Source: Halobellus clavatus (GTDB lineage Archaea > Halobacteriota > Halobacteria > Halobacteriales > Haloferacaceae). From it: a DNA stretch of 64,000 nt. The notes beneath the pieces are model-generated. The model did not search any database. It saw nothing but the letters and a program-made list of their open reading frames with translations, and was not told the DNA's origin. The stretch spans positions 161,513 through 225,512 of the forward strand of contig NZ_FNPB01000006.1 in the NCBI RefSeq assembly GCF_900107195.1, in the 5' to 3' direction. Both the position numbers and the translations under genes were made by a program. This document shows positions 1 to 9,102 of the stretch, one piece after another. The stretch's first letter is position 1, and each line of letters opens with the position of its first letter.

Positions 1-197
1 TGGCGGCGGTGGACGCGAATCCGACCTTCGACGACGGTTACGTCCTCTCGCGCGACGGCGAGACGTGCCTCGCGGTCGGCGATGCGGTCTACGTCTCGTT
101 CCGGTGGGAGATTCCCCGCGGTGCGGGCAACCTCATCCAGGGCGACAGCGCGCGGTTCACCGTCGGGTTCGTTCCCCGGAGGTGTTCGGAGGAATGA
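1..197 (+). CDS. C-terminal fragment of a secreted SipW-cluster protein (5' end outside window)
   Basis: About 65 residues are visible in an open frame that runs off the left edge and stops at 195-197, so the start is not in the window. The end of the protein (VSFRWEIP, then GNLIQGDSARFTVGF) closely resembles the last 35 residues of the protein at 3910-5154 (VGFEWRID, then GNEIQGDSTTLSVHG). This suggests two related surface proteins flank the signal peptidase gene. The motif resembles the C-terminal strand pair of TasA/camelysin-like beta-sandwich proteins. That family link is an inference from fold-like pattern and neighbourhood, not a firm identification. A 268-base gap follows before the signal peptidase. 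Confidence 0.6.
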   Translation, partial: AAVDANPTFDDGYVLSRDGETCLAVGDAVYVSFRWEIPRGAGNLIQGDSARFTVGFVPRRCSEE

Positions 198-465
198 ACT
201 CGGGACCGACCGTTCGACGCTCGCGGATTAACGTATCGTTACGCCACCGAACCCCCGACAATCGTCCTGGAAACGCCGTCGATACGAACCTTCACGACGG
301 TCATACCCGCAGGCACCAAGGGCCTAACGTATCGATAACTAAGCCCGTTACCGGCCTCCTGAGAGACGTGACAGACAGTCAGTACGCGACGGTTCGATCG
401 GCCCCAGGCACGTCTCCACGGGTCGCGGTCGGCCGCCACGGCACGGGGACGGTGGGGGTGATCGA

Positions 466-1617
466 GTGTCGCTGACCGACCGGTCCACTCTCCGGCGGGC
501 GGCGAACGTGCTCGGTGTCGTCGTACTGATCGCGCTGGTGGCCCCGTTCGTGGTCTACGGGGTCCCGCAGGTCGTCGGCGCCGACCAGAGCTTCGTGGTC
601 CTCTCGGGGAGTATGGAGCCCGCGATGAGCCCCGGCGACGTGGTCGTCGTCCGCGACGCCGCCGTCGGCTCGATCGCGGCGGGGGACGTCATCACCTACC
701 GGACAGACAGCGCGACGCCGACGACCCACCGGGTGATCGAAGTCGTCGAGGCGGATGACGGCACTGCGTATCTGACCAAGGGTGACGCCAACGAGGACCC
801 CGACAGCGGCCTCGTCACGCACGACCGCGTGATCGGAACGGTCTTCCTGACGATCCCGCTGCTCGGCCACGCCATCGCGTTCGTGAACACGCCCGTCGGC
901 TTCGCCGCGGTCGTGGTGATCCCGCTGGTCCTGTTCGTCGGGGCCGAGCTTCGGTCCCTCGTGGGGTCGATCAGCGCCGCCGCGCCGGGAGCGACAAGCA
1001 CGGCGGGGGCGGGCGGTACCGACCCCAGCGACGGTGATCGTGGCGGGACCGACGCTGCCGGTACTGTCGCCGGCGAGGGTCAGTCAGCCGACGGCGACGG
1101 GCCGGAGGCGGAATCGACGGTAGACGGCGACGACACCGATTCCGGCGGCGCGTCGCTCACGCTGACGCGGTCGAGCCTCCAGATCATAATCCTGATCTTC
1201 GGTGTCTACCTGCCCTACAGCGCCTACGTCGCCTCCGAGCTCCGCACCTCGTGGTCGATCACGATGGCGATCGCAACGGCGATCGGGCTCCTGTTCGTGA
1301 TCGGGCTGCACTCCGGGAGCCGATCGGGCGCGGACGCCGACGACGGGGCGGGCGACGACCCGGACGACGACGCGTCCGGTGCGGCGTCCGAGCAGGGCGA
1401 CGCCGACGATCGCACGACGGACGACGCGGCCGGAGAGAGTGACGTCGACGACGTGGACGACCCGATCTCGTCACCCACAGCGGCCGCCGACGGCGGTGGA
1501 GCCGCCAACGAGGACCTGATCTGGCAGGTGGACCCCACCGAGACGGCCGACGACACCCCGGCGGCCGACCCCGAGACGGCCGAGTCCGTCCGCCCCGCGG
1601 GAGGCGACGATGAGTGA
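466..1617 (+). CDS. Signal peptidase I, SipW/archaeal type (S26B)
   Basis: Membrane serine protease of 383 residues expected to remove signal peptides outside the membrane. An N-terminal membrane segment precedes the catalytic serine box (LSGSMEPAMSPGDVVVV). It is followed by the archaeal/ER-type histidine (PTTHRVIEV) that replaces the bacterial lysine, and by the aspartate box (TKGDANEDPDSG). Two more membrane segments lie in the middle and the C-terminal ~90 residues are an Asp/Ala/Gly-rich cytoplasmic-type tail, which makes the protein longer than a minimal S26B enzyme. Start is GTG at 466. The end overlaps the next gene by 8 bases (ATGAGTGA), implying translational coupling with the putative client at 1610. 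SipW enzymes process TasA/camelysin-like clients, and the following genes fit that role. Confidence 0.85.
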   Translation: MSLTDRSTLRRAANVLGVVVLIALVAPFVVYGVPQVVGADQSFVVLSGSMEPAMSPGDVVVVRDAAVGSIAAGDVITYRTDSATPTTHRVIEVVEADDGTAYLTKGDANEDPDSGLVTHDRVIGTVFLTIPLLGHAIAFVNTPVGFAAVVVIPLVLFVGAELRSLVGSISAAAPGATSTAGAGGTDPSDGDRGGTDAAGTVAGEGQSADGDGPEAESTVDGDDTDSGGASLTLTRSSLQIIILIFGVYLPYSAYVASELRTSWSITMAIATAIGLLFVIGLHSGSRSGADADDGAGDDPDDDASGAASEQGDADDRTTDDAAGESDVDDVDDPISSPTAAADGGGAANEDLIWQVDPTETADDTPAADPETAESVRPAGGDDE

Positions 1618-2683
1618 CCCGGCCGGCTCGCGCGACGGGCCGAGCGGCCTCTCGCGGCGCTCGGTCCTCTACGCGGCCGCGGCGACGGGCGCGGCGGCCG
1701 CCTCGGGCAGCGGTGTGGCCGCCCTGCTCACCGACACTGAACAGGTCAAGACCCGACTGAGCGCGGGCACGCTCGACCTCGACGTGGCCGTCCTCCGACC
1801 GCCGTCGTGGACGGACGGCACTTACACCGGAAAACTCGTGCTCCACGAGGAGCAGACCGCGACGTTCGAGCTCTCGGTCGACACGAACCCGGCGTTCGTC
1901 TGGCTTATGTCCCCGTGCCCGACCTGCGACGATGTCGAATCGAAGATCGAGGTAGAACTCGAACTGACGCGCCCCGGATCCGGCACGACGACGCTGTTCA
2001 CCGGAACGCTCGATGCGTTCCGCGAGGCGTACGGCCGCGGCGGACTGCTCTCGACGCAGGCGCTTGCGGGCAGCACGGAGACGTGGACGGTGACGTTCAC
2101 GTGGCTGTTGCTCGAACCGTTGGCGGGCGACAGGCCGGGACGCGGACGCGGTACGGGTCGTAAGGCCGCTGCTCCGGACATCGGCTTCGAGTTCGAATTC
2201 CGCGCGATCCAGGAGCGGCACCTCGGGGACCCCGAGCAGTTCGACCTCGGACTGCCGGCCTGCCCCGACTGCGAGCCCGAGTGCGGCACGTCGATCAGTT
2301 TCGTCGCCTTCTGCGGCGACGGATCGTTCGAGGAGACGGGCCTGTCGTTCGAGACGATCGAGTGCGGCGGGAACTACCCCACGCTGACGGTGACGGAGAT
2401 TCCGTCGGGCGTCGACACCGTCGTGCTCAAGTACGCCTCGTATATGGACGTCTTCCGGTACGACGGCGAGGAGACCCCATTCCGCGTCACGACGGGCGGC
2501 GGCGACAGCGACCTCGGCCTGATCGCAACCCACGAGCGGGAGAGCGGTAACGAGCACACCGCTGACGGCCAACCGTCGCGGTATCCCAACGACCCTTGCT
2601 CCGGGGACAACTGGGTGAAATACGAGTTCGACGACGACGGGACCGTCGTGGTCGAACCCGTGGAGGAAGAAGACGATGAGTGA
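1610..2683 (+). CDS. SipW-type signal peptide-containing secreted protein
   Basis: 357 residues. The N-terminus (LSRRSVLYAAAATG) is followed by an Ala-rich hydrophobic core and VAALLTDTEQ, the layout of SipW-processed precursors, where cleavage occurs just before an LxDxE-like segment. The mature part is a beta-rich domain that includes clustered cysteines (CPTC near residue 103; CPDCEPEC near residue 220). These could form disulfides or bind metal. It is coupled to the peptidase gene by an 8-base overlap, so it is the most likely direct substrate. The final 120 residues form a separate domain of unknown family. Secreted location is inferred from the signal peptide; no enzymatic motif was seen. 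Confidence 0.75.
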   Translation: MSDPAGSRDGPSGLSRRSVLYAAAATGAAAASGSGVAALLTDTEQVKTRLSAGTLDLDVAVLRPPSWTDGTYTGKLVLHEEQTATFELSVDTNPAFVWLMSPCPTCDDVESKIEVELELTRPGSGTTTLFTGTLDAFREAYGRGGLLSTQALAGSTETWTVTFTWLLLEPLAGDRPGRGRGTGRKAAAPDIGFEFEFRAIQERHLGDPEQFDLGLPACPDCEPECGTSISFVAFCGDGSFEETGLSFETIECGGNYPTLTVTEIPSGVDTVVLKYASYMDVFRYDGEETPFRVTTGGGDSDLGLIATHERESGNEHTADGQPSRYPNDPCSGDNWVKYEFDDDGTVVVEPVEEEDDE

Positions 2684-2704
2684 CACGACGATGGAGAGGC
2701 CACG

Positions 2705-3910
2705 ATGACACAGATGCCGGGTGGGACCCGGTCCGGACGACGACTGCTCGCCCTGCTGTTCGCGTTCGCCCTCGTCGCGTCCGCGTCCGGCAGCGCGACG
2801 ACCGCGCTGCTGTCGGACCGCGAGTCGGTCGACGTCGGCCTCACCCTCGAGGCCGACCAGTCCGTCTCGACGTTCCGCGTCCAGCCGCTCGAGACCTGCG
2901 AGGTGCCCGAACACCCCGCCGCGTCCGGCTCACTCAGCCTCGCAGAGTGGTTCCAGGTCGAGGGCGACGGCTGCGCGCTGGTCTCCGTGTGGATCTCGCA
3001 GTCGTGGATCGACGGCGTCGGCGTCGAGCCGCACGAGGTCGTGATCGGCCACCGCGGCCCGGACGGCTGGACGTACCTGCAGACCGCGGTCAGGCGGGAC
3101 GTCGGCGGTCACTACCTGATGGAGGCGACGACCGACGACTTCAGTCCGTTCGGGCTGTTCGTGCCGAACGCGTCGGTGACAACCGACGCGAACGCGACGG
3201 GAGTCGACGGGGCGGAACCGACCGCGGCAGATCTCGGCGACGCCGACGGGAACGAGACCGCCAACGGGACGGCGACGGCGGTCGACGGCAACGAGAGCGC
3301 GCACACGGCTGCCAACGACACGGCTGCGGACGCCGAGCGGGCCGCCGACGGAACGACGGTGCTCGTCGACGAGAGGTCCGGAAACGAGTCGACCGGCAGC
3401 ATACCGGTCGACGACGGAACGGTCGGAACCGCCCCGATCGCGAACACCTCCGGGGAGGAAGCCACCTCCTCCGAGCCAGCGGGCAACGAGTCCGCGACTG
3501 GCGGCGGAGCGACGGACGTGAACGGGAGCGAGACAGACGGCACTCAGGCGGACGGCGGCTCCGGCGGCGCCCCGACCGTCACGGCCCGGTCCGACGAGAC
3601 AACCGATGCGGGCGACAGCGACGACCCGACGGCGCCGGAGGGGACGGCCATCAACGGGGACGCCTCGGGCGACGGTTCGACGTCCAGCGACGCGGCTGAC
3701 ACCGCCGGTGATGGTTCGACGGCGGACGGCGGAACCGCCTCGGAGGGCGAATCCACTGAGTCAGATCCTGCTGCCGGTCACGGAGCGACCGACGGGACGA
3801 TCGAGAGCGGCAGCGACGAGGTCGGATCCGATACCACCGAATCGTCTCCCGACAGCGGGGCCGGCGGCGACACCGACCCCGCGGGCGGGGACGCTTCGGG
3901 TGAGGCCTGA
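2705..3910 (+). CDS. Secreted protein with PGF-pre-PGF-like domain and sequon-rich stalk
   Basis: 401 residues. A hydrophobic signal-like segment (LLALLFAFALVASASGS) leads to a domain around residues 60-155. Its pattern (VWISQSWIDGVGVEPHEVVI, then the segment ending FSPFGLFVP) resembles the PGF-pre-PGF domain of archaeal surface proteins. The remaining ~240 residues are low-complexity Asp/Gly/Thr/Ser with ten N-x-S/T sequons between residues ~155 and 285. This is typical of an extended N-glycosylated stalk at the S-layer. No C-terminal membrane anchor or PGF tripeptide was found. Starts 21 bases after the preceding stop and overlaps the next start by one base (TGATG), so it belongs to the same operon as the signal peptidase. 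Confidence 0.65.
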   Translation: MTQMPGGTRSGRRLLALLFAFALVASASGSATTALLSDRESVDVGLTLEADQSVSTFRVQPLETCEVPEHPAASGSLSLAEWFQVEGDGCALVSVWISQSWIDGVGVEPHEVVIGHRGPDGWTYLQTAVRRDVGGHYLMEATTDDFSPFGLFVPNASVTTDANATGVDGAEPTAADLGDADGNETANGTATAVDGNESAHTAANDTAADAERAADGTTVLVDERSGNESTGSIPVDDGTVGTAPIANTSGEEATSSEPAGNESATGGGATDVNGSETDGTQADGGSGGAPTVTARSDETTDAGDSDDPTAPEGTAINGDASGDGSTSSDAADTAGDGSTADGGTASEGESTESDPAAGHGATDGTIESGSDEVGSDTTESSPDSGAGGDTDPAGGDASGEA

Positions 3911-5154
3911 TGGGCGCGCGCGACGCAGCGGACGGTATCTCCAGAAGCCGACTCCTGCTGGTCGTCGTACTCGGCGTGGCACTGATGGGCGCGGGAGCGG
4001 GAGCGCTCTCGGGCGGCGGAGCGCTCTTAGAGAACAGGCCCTTCGGCATCGGGTCGGACAGTGCGCTCTCGGACGCCCCACAGCTCACCGTCGCCGCCGC
4101 CGACCCGGTCGACGTCCGCAACGACGCCGGGGACGTGGGAACGGTGACGGGATCGCTCGGCGGATCGCTCGTCGTTCGCGACGACGTCGACCGGATCGAA
4201 CTCCTCGTTCGCTCCCGGCTCCCGGACGGCAGTAAGGTGGAGAGCACCCGACTGACGACTGGTGCGGTCACCGCAGGGACGGTCGACATCGGGTCCACGG
4301 TCGGCGGGCCGGGGACGGTGTACCTCGACGCGGACCAGTCAGACGGGTTCGACGTGGCAGTGCCCGGGTCGGTCGCGGTCCGACGTGGCGCGATCTCGGT
4401 GACGGCCCGACTGTTCGCCACGGACGGGACCGTGACGTCGGTGAACGCCGCCGACGAGTACGAGTTCACGGTGGATCGACCGGCGGCCCGGGTCGTTTCG
4501 TTCGGCTCGGGTGACGAGCGCGGGACCCCGACCGTCGAGACGGGACTCGGCGTCGATCGAGACTCCGTCGGAACGCCGTCCCGCGGTGACGCCGGACCCT
4601 CGCTGTCGGTGCAGACGGCGGGCGGCGGAACGACCGGCGGCAGCGGTAGCGGTGGCACTTCCGACGCCGACGGCACCGACGCCGAACGCGAGGGCAGCAC
4701 GGACGGGACCGGGGGCACCGGCACCCCGACGACCGCGCTCTTCACCGCGGGCGGCGTAATGCCGGGGAGCAGCGGCGGGTCGGAGACGATCTTCGGCCCG
4801 CCGGATCCCGGGCAGGACACCCTCCTGCTCACCGTGGGCGGCGTCGTCGACAACGAGAACGGGCTGACCGAGCCGGAGGCGGAAGTCGACGATACCCCAT
4901 CGGTCGGCGAACTCTCCGCGAACCTCGACATCCGCATCGTCGTCGTCCGCGAGAGCGGCGTACGCCGCTACGTCGCGGGCGGGTCGAACGCGTTCGTCCC
5001 GCTGGCGTCTGTGAGCGGAGCGAGCGAGTCAGTCCCGGTCGGGGCCAACGAGACGGTCTCGGTGGGCTTCGAGTGGCGGATCGACAGCGTCGTCGGCAAC
5101 GAGATCCAGGGCGACAGCACGACGCTGTCGGTCCACGGGCGGTTTACCTCCTGA
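3910..5154 (+). CDS. Secreted SipW-cluster protein of unknown function
   Basis: 414 residues. An N-terminal hydrophobic helix (LLLVVVLGVALMGAGAGA) is followed by GGGALLENRPFGIGS, which resembles a SipW-type cleavage region. Then come two beta-rich segments separated by a Gly/Ser/Thr linker (residues ~235-275). The C-terminal end is paralogous to the fragment at 1-197. The start ATG overlaps the upstream TGA by one base, so translation is probably coupled. It is the last gene of the signal-peptidase operon; the next gene is on the opposite strand. Function is unknown; a structural surface or fibre role is an inference from the TasA-like context. Confidence 0.65.
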   Translation: MGARDAADGISRSRLLLVVVLGVALMGAGAGALSGGGALLENRPFGIGSDSALSDAPQLTVAAADPVDVRNDAGDVGTVTGSLGGSLVVRDDVDRIELLVRSRLPDGSKVESTRLTTGAVTAGTVDIGSTVGGPGTVYLDADQSDGFDVAVPGSVAVRRGAISVTARLFATDGTVTSVNAADEYEFTVDRPAARVVSFGSGDERGTPTVETGLGVDRDSVGTPSRGDAGPSLSVQTAGGGTTGGSGSGGTSDADGTDAEREGSTDGTGGTGTPTTALFTAGGVMPGSSGGSETIFGPPDPGQDTLLLTVGGVVDNENGLTEPEAEVDDTPSVGELSANLDIRIVVVRESGVRRYVAGGSNAFVPLASVSGASESVPVGANETVSVGFEWRIDSVVGNEIQGDSTTLSVHGRFTS

Positions 5155-5177
5155 GGCGACGTCGATTCCCCCGATCT

Positions 5178-6458
5178 TCACCACACGGCCAGCCGGTTCA
5201 GGACCGCCACCGTCCGCAGCACTGAGCCGGCGTCTCCCGGACCGTACACGAGATCGTCGCGCGATTCGACGTGATCGAGAACCGACTGCGAGGCGTGTTC
5301 CGGCGCGGCGGCGATCCCGGCGTCGGCCGCGTCGGCCCACTCCATCACCCGGAGGTCTGACTTGCTGTCGCCCATCACCAACACGAAGGGATCCTCGATG
5401 CCGAGGACGTCCAGCGCTTCCGTCACGCCGGTCGGTTTGTCCAGATCGAGCGACCCGATCTCGGCCGCGTCGGCGTGGTAGTACGCGACGTCGATCCGAT
5501 CGAACCGCGTCGCCACCTCCGTGGGCACGTCCTCCGGCTCACAGGCGGGGGTGGCGTCCTCGGACGACAGAACCTCCGCGATCTCGGGGTCTGCCGCGGC
5601 GTAGTAGGCCCGGGCCCACTCAGACGATTCCACGGGTTTTTGCTCGCGGTCTCGGCTCCCGATTCCGACGTCGCCCACGCCTTCGACGCACTCGACGATC
5701 GACTGGCCCAAGAGGTCGATGAGGTGGACGAGACCGTCGTCGATGACTTCAGCGGCGGCGTCGCTCCCGACGTCGAAGTTCGGTTTGAGGGTGACGTTGA
5801 ACTCGTTGCCCTGCAGGTGGACGGACCGCCTGAGTTCCGGCGGAGCGGCGGTCAGCACCCGTGAGCGGACGCGAGCGAACACGTCTTGAATCTCCTCGTC
5901 GAGTCCCTCGTAGAGCAACCGCTTCGTGTCCGACCCCTGGCCGGGCGTGAACACGCCGGTTCCGGCCTCGTAGACGATACTCAACGACCCGGAGTGCACG
6001 AGTTCGGTCCCCAGCCCCTGAATCATGAATCCCTTCACGTTCTCGAGGGTCTGGCCCGTACAGATCACGATCGGGACGCCGGCCTCGGAGAACTCGGTGA
6101 GGAGGTGCAGCGTCTCTCGCGGGATCTCGTTGTCCGTCCGCCCGGCCGAGCGGAGGGTCTCGTCGACGTCGAGGACCAGCGCGTTCACCGGGCGGCCGTA
6201 CTCCGCGTGGAGATCGAGCGCCGTGAACGTCTGTTCGCGCGTGGCCCGGGCCGCAACCTCGGCCATCGTCTCGCCCGCCGCGAACGACTCACCGATCTCG
6301 CGCTTGCGGTCCTCGAGTTCGTCGCTGGCGTCCTGCCAGTACTCGAGCGCCACGCGGGAGTCGACGGGCGGAAAGAGGTCGACGAAGTTCTGGAGATCGT
6401 AGAGCGTGTCGGTCTCGTACTCCTCGTAGAGACGGTATAGGAGATCGTACCGGTCCAT
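5178..6458 (-). CDS. HAD-superfamily hydrolase
   Basis: 426 residues. HAD motif I is LVLDVDETLR with the nucleophile Asp97 and acid/base Asp99. Motif II is the Thr in VICTGQT and motif IV is MGDSKSDLRVMEW. The first ~85 residues are helical and precede the catalytic core; they are not part of the usual HAD fold. A cap-like insertion occupies residues ~140-330. The substrate cannot be read from sequence; this is likely a sugar-phosphate or nucleotide phosphatase. The ATG at 6458 was chosen over a longer in-frame start at 6614, because the extra residues lack the acidic halophilic composition and would overlap the divergent gene at 6592. Confidence 0.75.
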   Translation of the reverse strand: MDRYDLLYRLYEEYETDTLYDLQNFVDLFPPVDSRVALEYWQDASDELEDRKREIGESFAAGETMAEVAARATREQTFTALDLHAEYGRPVNALVLDVDETLRSAGRTDNEIPRETLHLLTEFSEAGVPIVICTGQTLENVKGFMIQGLGTELVHSGSLSIVYEAGTGVFTPGQGSDTKRLLYEGLDEEIQDVFARVRSRVLTAAPPELRRSVHLQGNEFNVTLKPNFDVGSDAAAEVIDDGLVHLIDLLGQSIVECVEGVGDVGIGSRDREQKPVESSEWARAYYAAADPEIAEVLSSEDATPACEPEDVPTEVATRFDRIDVAYYHADAAEIGSLDLDKPTGVTEALDVLGIEDPFVLVMGDSKSDLRVMEWADAADAGIAAAPEHASQSVLDHVESRDDLVYGPGDAGSVLRTVAVLNRLAVW

Positions 6459-6591
6459 ACGTTCCCACGACTCGCTCGTGAGTAAAAACACCTCCCTTCG
6501 GGGCCCCGTGTGTGAGACGCCTCGAAAGTCCGCCACGGCGGCCGCCGTGCCGAGGGAAACGCTCAAACCGGATACAGTCGTATCCCAGAGT

Positions 6592-7032
6592 ATGGCTGAT
6601 TGGACCGACAGCATCGTCGGAGACCGGATGACTGTCGATCAAGCGTTCAACGATCGCGTCACGAATTCGCGCTTTAGTAGTCAAGAGTGGGGACTCATTA
6701 TGACGGCGACCGAGTTGGACATCGAACACGCCGAGGACCCCGACCGGGCACGCATCGTCGCGGATACGGAGAAACTGCCGCAGATTATGCCCGAACTCGA
6801 GAACGTCCGCTCGCAGATGGCGCAGATGGGCGGCGGCGAGAGCGAGGACAGCTCCGGCGGCGTGCTCGACTCGCTGAAGGACGCCCTCGGCCTCAGCAAC
6901 GGGACGAGCGGAAACGATCAAGAGCGCATCGAGGCTGCCGAGCGACTGACACAGGCGTACGCCGACGCGTTACAGGACCACCTGGAGTCCAAGGGCAAGT
7001 GGGAACAGGTCCGAGTCGCCTACCAGGAATAG
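6592..7032 (+). CDS. DUF5799-like haloarchaeal protein
   Basis: 146 residues, soluble and acidic. The N-terminal half (MTVDQAFNDRV, then FSSQEWGLIMTATELDIEH) matches my memory of the haloarchaeal family DUF5799. The middle contains a Gly/Ser linker (GGGESEDSSGG) and the end is a helical region (ERIEAAERLTQAYADALQDH). No catalytic residues stand out. A longer in-frame ORF opens at 6478, but the ATG at 6592 fits the conserved family start and leaves a 133-base divergent promoter region shared with the HAD gene. Function unknown. Confidence 0.7.
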   Translation: MADWTDSIVGDRMTVDQAFNDRVTNSRFSSQEWGLIMTATELDIEHAEDPDRARIVADTEKLPQIMPELENVRSQMAQMGGGESEDSSGGVLDSLKDALGLSNGTSGNDQERIEAAERLTQAYADALQDHLESKGKWEQVRVAYQE

Positions 7033-7122
7033 TCCGGGGCCATCTGGCGGCCGATTCGTCGAACTCGGCGACCGTCGGCGAGGAGGAGAACGCTTTCCTC
7101 CCGGGCCGTCGTCTCCCCGGAT

Positions 7123-8643
7123 ATGACCGACGACAGCGACGACGTTCGCGTCTTCGACGGCGTCCGACTCGAACGCGTCCGCGAACACGTGTGGGAGATT
7201 CCGCGCGACGGTGAGATGGGTGTCCCCGCGCGGGTGTTTGCCAGCGAGCAGTTACTGGAACAGATCGCCGACGACAAGACGCTCCAACAACTCCGCAACG
7301 CGACGCACCTGCCGGGGATCGTCGGCCGGGCCATCTGTATGCCCGACGGTCACCAGGGCTATGGCTTCCCCGTCGGGGGCGTCGGCGCGATGGACGCCGA
7401 GACCGGCTGTATTTCACCGGGCGCGATCGGATACGACATCAACTGCGGCGTCCGAATGATGCGGACCAATCTCACGTACGACGACGTCGTGGGGCGCGAG
7501 GCCGAACTGGTCGACGCGCTGTTCGCGAACGTGCCGTCGGGACTCGGCGGCGGCGGTATCGTCGAGGGCGACCGCGACACGATCGAAGGCGTGTTGGCGC
7601 GCGGAATCGACTGGGCGCTCGAACACGGCTACGCCGTCGAGGACGACCTCGCGCACTGCGAAGACGAGGGGATGCGTCCCGACGCTGACCCCGACGCCGT
7701 CTCCCAGAAGGCCAAGGACCGGGGTAAGAACCAGATCGGGAGCCTGGGATCGGGGAATCACTTCCTCGAGGTCCAGCGCGTCACCGACATCTACCGTCCG
7801 GAGGTGGCCGCTGAGTTCGGCTTAGAACCCGATCAGATCGTCGTCTTGATTCACTGCGGGTCCCGCGGCCTCGGGCATCAGGTCTGTTCGGACTATCTGC
7901 GACGGATCGAACAGGAGCACGGCGACCTGCTCGAGAGGCTTCCCGACAAGGAGTTAGCGGCCGCCCCCGCCGGATCCGAACTCGCCGAGGAATACTACGG
8001 CGCGATGTGCGCCGCGATCAACTTCGCGTGGGTGAATCGGCAACTGATTATGCACCGCACGCGGCAGGTCTTCGAACGTGTGTTCGACCGCGACTGGCAG
8101 GCGATGGAGATGGAACTCCTCTACGACGTCGCCCACAACATCGGCAAGAAGGAAGTCCACGAGGTCGACGTCGACGCCGACGGTCGACCCGCGTCGAGCG
8201 GCGAGGCCGTCGCTCGCGAGCAACGGGAACTGTACGTCCACCGGAAGGGCGCGACGCGCGCCTTCCCCGCCGGGCGGGCGGAGGTCCCCGCGGCCTACCG
8301 TGACGTCGGTCAACCGATCATCATCCCCGGCAGTATGGGTGCCGGTTCGTACGTTCTCCGCGGCGGCGAGCGCTCGCTGTCGCGCTCGTTCGGGTCGACC
8401 GCTCACGGCGCGGGGCGGACGATGAGTCGGACGCAGGCGAAGAACGAGTTCTGGGGGGAGACTGTCCAGAACGAACTCCGCGACCAGGAGAAGATCTACG
8501 TGAAGGCGCAATCGGGTGCGACGGTCGCCGAAGAAGCCCCGGGCGTCTACAAAGATGTCGACGAGGTCGTCCGAGTCTCCGACGACCTCGGCATCGGCGA
8601 CAAGGTGGCCCGCACGTACCCCGTCTGCAACATCAAGGGATAG
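7123..8643 (+). CDS. rtcB: RNA-splicing ligase RtcB
   Basis: 506 residues, the usual size for an archaeal RtcB without an intein. The enzyme joins RNA 2',3'-cyclic phosphate or 3'-phosphate ends to 5'-OH ends using GTP and Mn2+, completing tRNA splicing. Visible motifs: SPGAIGYDINCGVRM with the metal-binding Cys, GSLGSGNHFLEVQ, HCGSRGLGHQ, YDVAHNIGKKEVH, and near the end PGSMGAGSYVL and FGSTAHGAGRTMSR, which carries the guanylylated histidine. Haloarchaeal tRNA-Trp and some tRNA-Met genes carry introns, so the gene is expected to be essential. It stands alone between small genes. Confidence 0.96.
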   Translation: MTDDSDDVRVFDGVRLERVREHVWEIPRDGEMGVPARVFASEQLLEQIADDKTLQQLRNATHLPGIVGRAICMPDGHQGYGFPVGGVGAMDAETGCISPGAIGYDINCGVRMMRTNLTYDDVVGREAELVDALFANVPSGLGGGGIVEGDRDTIEGVLARGIDWALEHGYAVEDDLAHCEDEGMRPDADPDAVSQKAKDRGKNQIGSLGSGNHFLEVQRVTDIYRPEVAAEFGLEPDQIVVLIHCGSRGLGHQVCSDYLRRIEQEHGDLLERLPDKELAAAPAGSELAEEYYGAMCAAINFAWVNRQLIMHRTRQVFERVFDRDWQAMEMELLYDVAHNIGKKEVHEVDVDADGRPASSGEAVAREQRELYVHRKGATRAFPAGRAEVPAAYRDVGQPIIIPGSMGAGSYVLRGGERSLSRSFGSTAHGAGRTMSRTQAKNEFWGETVQNELRDQEKIYVKAQSGATVAEEAPGVYKDVDEVVRVSDDLGIGDKVARTYPVCNIKG

Positions 8644-8816
8644 CCCGTCGAGTGACAGTCGCTATCTGCGTGGCGAACAGGCGGCGCGTCCCACCGATCC
8701 GCGGCGGCGCGCCGCGCACCCGCCGTGACCGCCGCGGTCGATCCTCATCGCACGGTGGTGCTGGTCCCGGCTTCCGGGATAAACGCTCGGGACCTGGCGG
8801 TGTACTTGGCCGTCTC

Positions 8817-9050
8817 TCACCGGTGCAGACAGACGACGAGTCGCTCGTCCTCGTGGACCACGCACAGCCGCGCTGACCCGCTCGTGTCGAAGGAGTGAGC
8901 GCGGTGCTCTGTGAGCAGGAGCCTGGAAAACGGGTCCTCACACGCGGGACAGGCGACATCGTCGCGGTTCTCATAGAGCGTCACGTCGCCGTCGTCACGG
9001 AGGAGTTTCATCCGGTGGCGGACGGCGTGTTGATCGAATCGGTCGGTCAT
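8817..9050 (-). CDS. Small zinc-type protein, DUF7385-like
   Basis: 77 residues. One CPAC pair (residues ~32-35) and a second Cys/His group near the end (LCVVHEDERLVVCLH) could bind zinc. The beginning (FDQHAVRHRMKLLRDDGDV) resembles small haloarchaeal proteins sometimes annotated as DUF7385. The ATG at 9050 is used; the longer frame to 9227 is Arg/Ser-rich and is a shadow of the gene at 9103. It lies 52 bases downstream of the stop of the gene at 9103, so the two are probably co-transcribed. Function unknown. Confidence 0.65.
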   Translation of the reverse strand: MTDRFDQHAVRHRMKLLRDDGDVTLYENRDDVACPACEDPFSRLLLTEHRAHSFDTSGSARLCVVHEDERLVVCLHR

Positions 9051-9102
9051 CGCCCGAGAGTGGCCGGCCTGTCGGCAAAGAGATTGTCGTCGAACAGGCG
9101 GG

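Noticed and set aside
1259..2914. 551-residue minus-strand open frame
   Set aside because: Antisense to the signal peptidase operon and strongly Arg-rich, an artefact of high-GC DNA.
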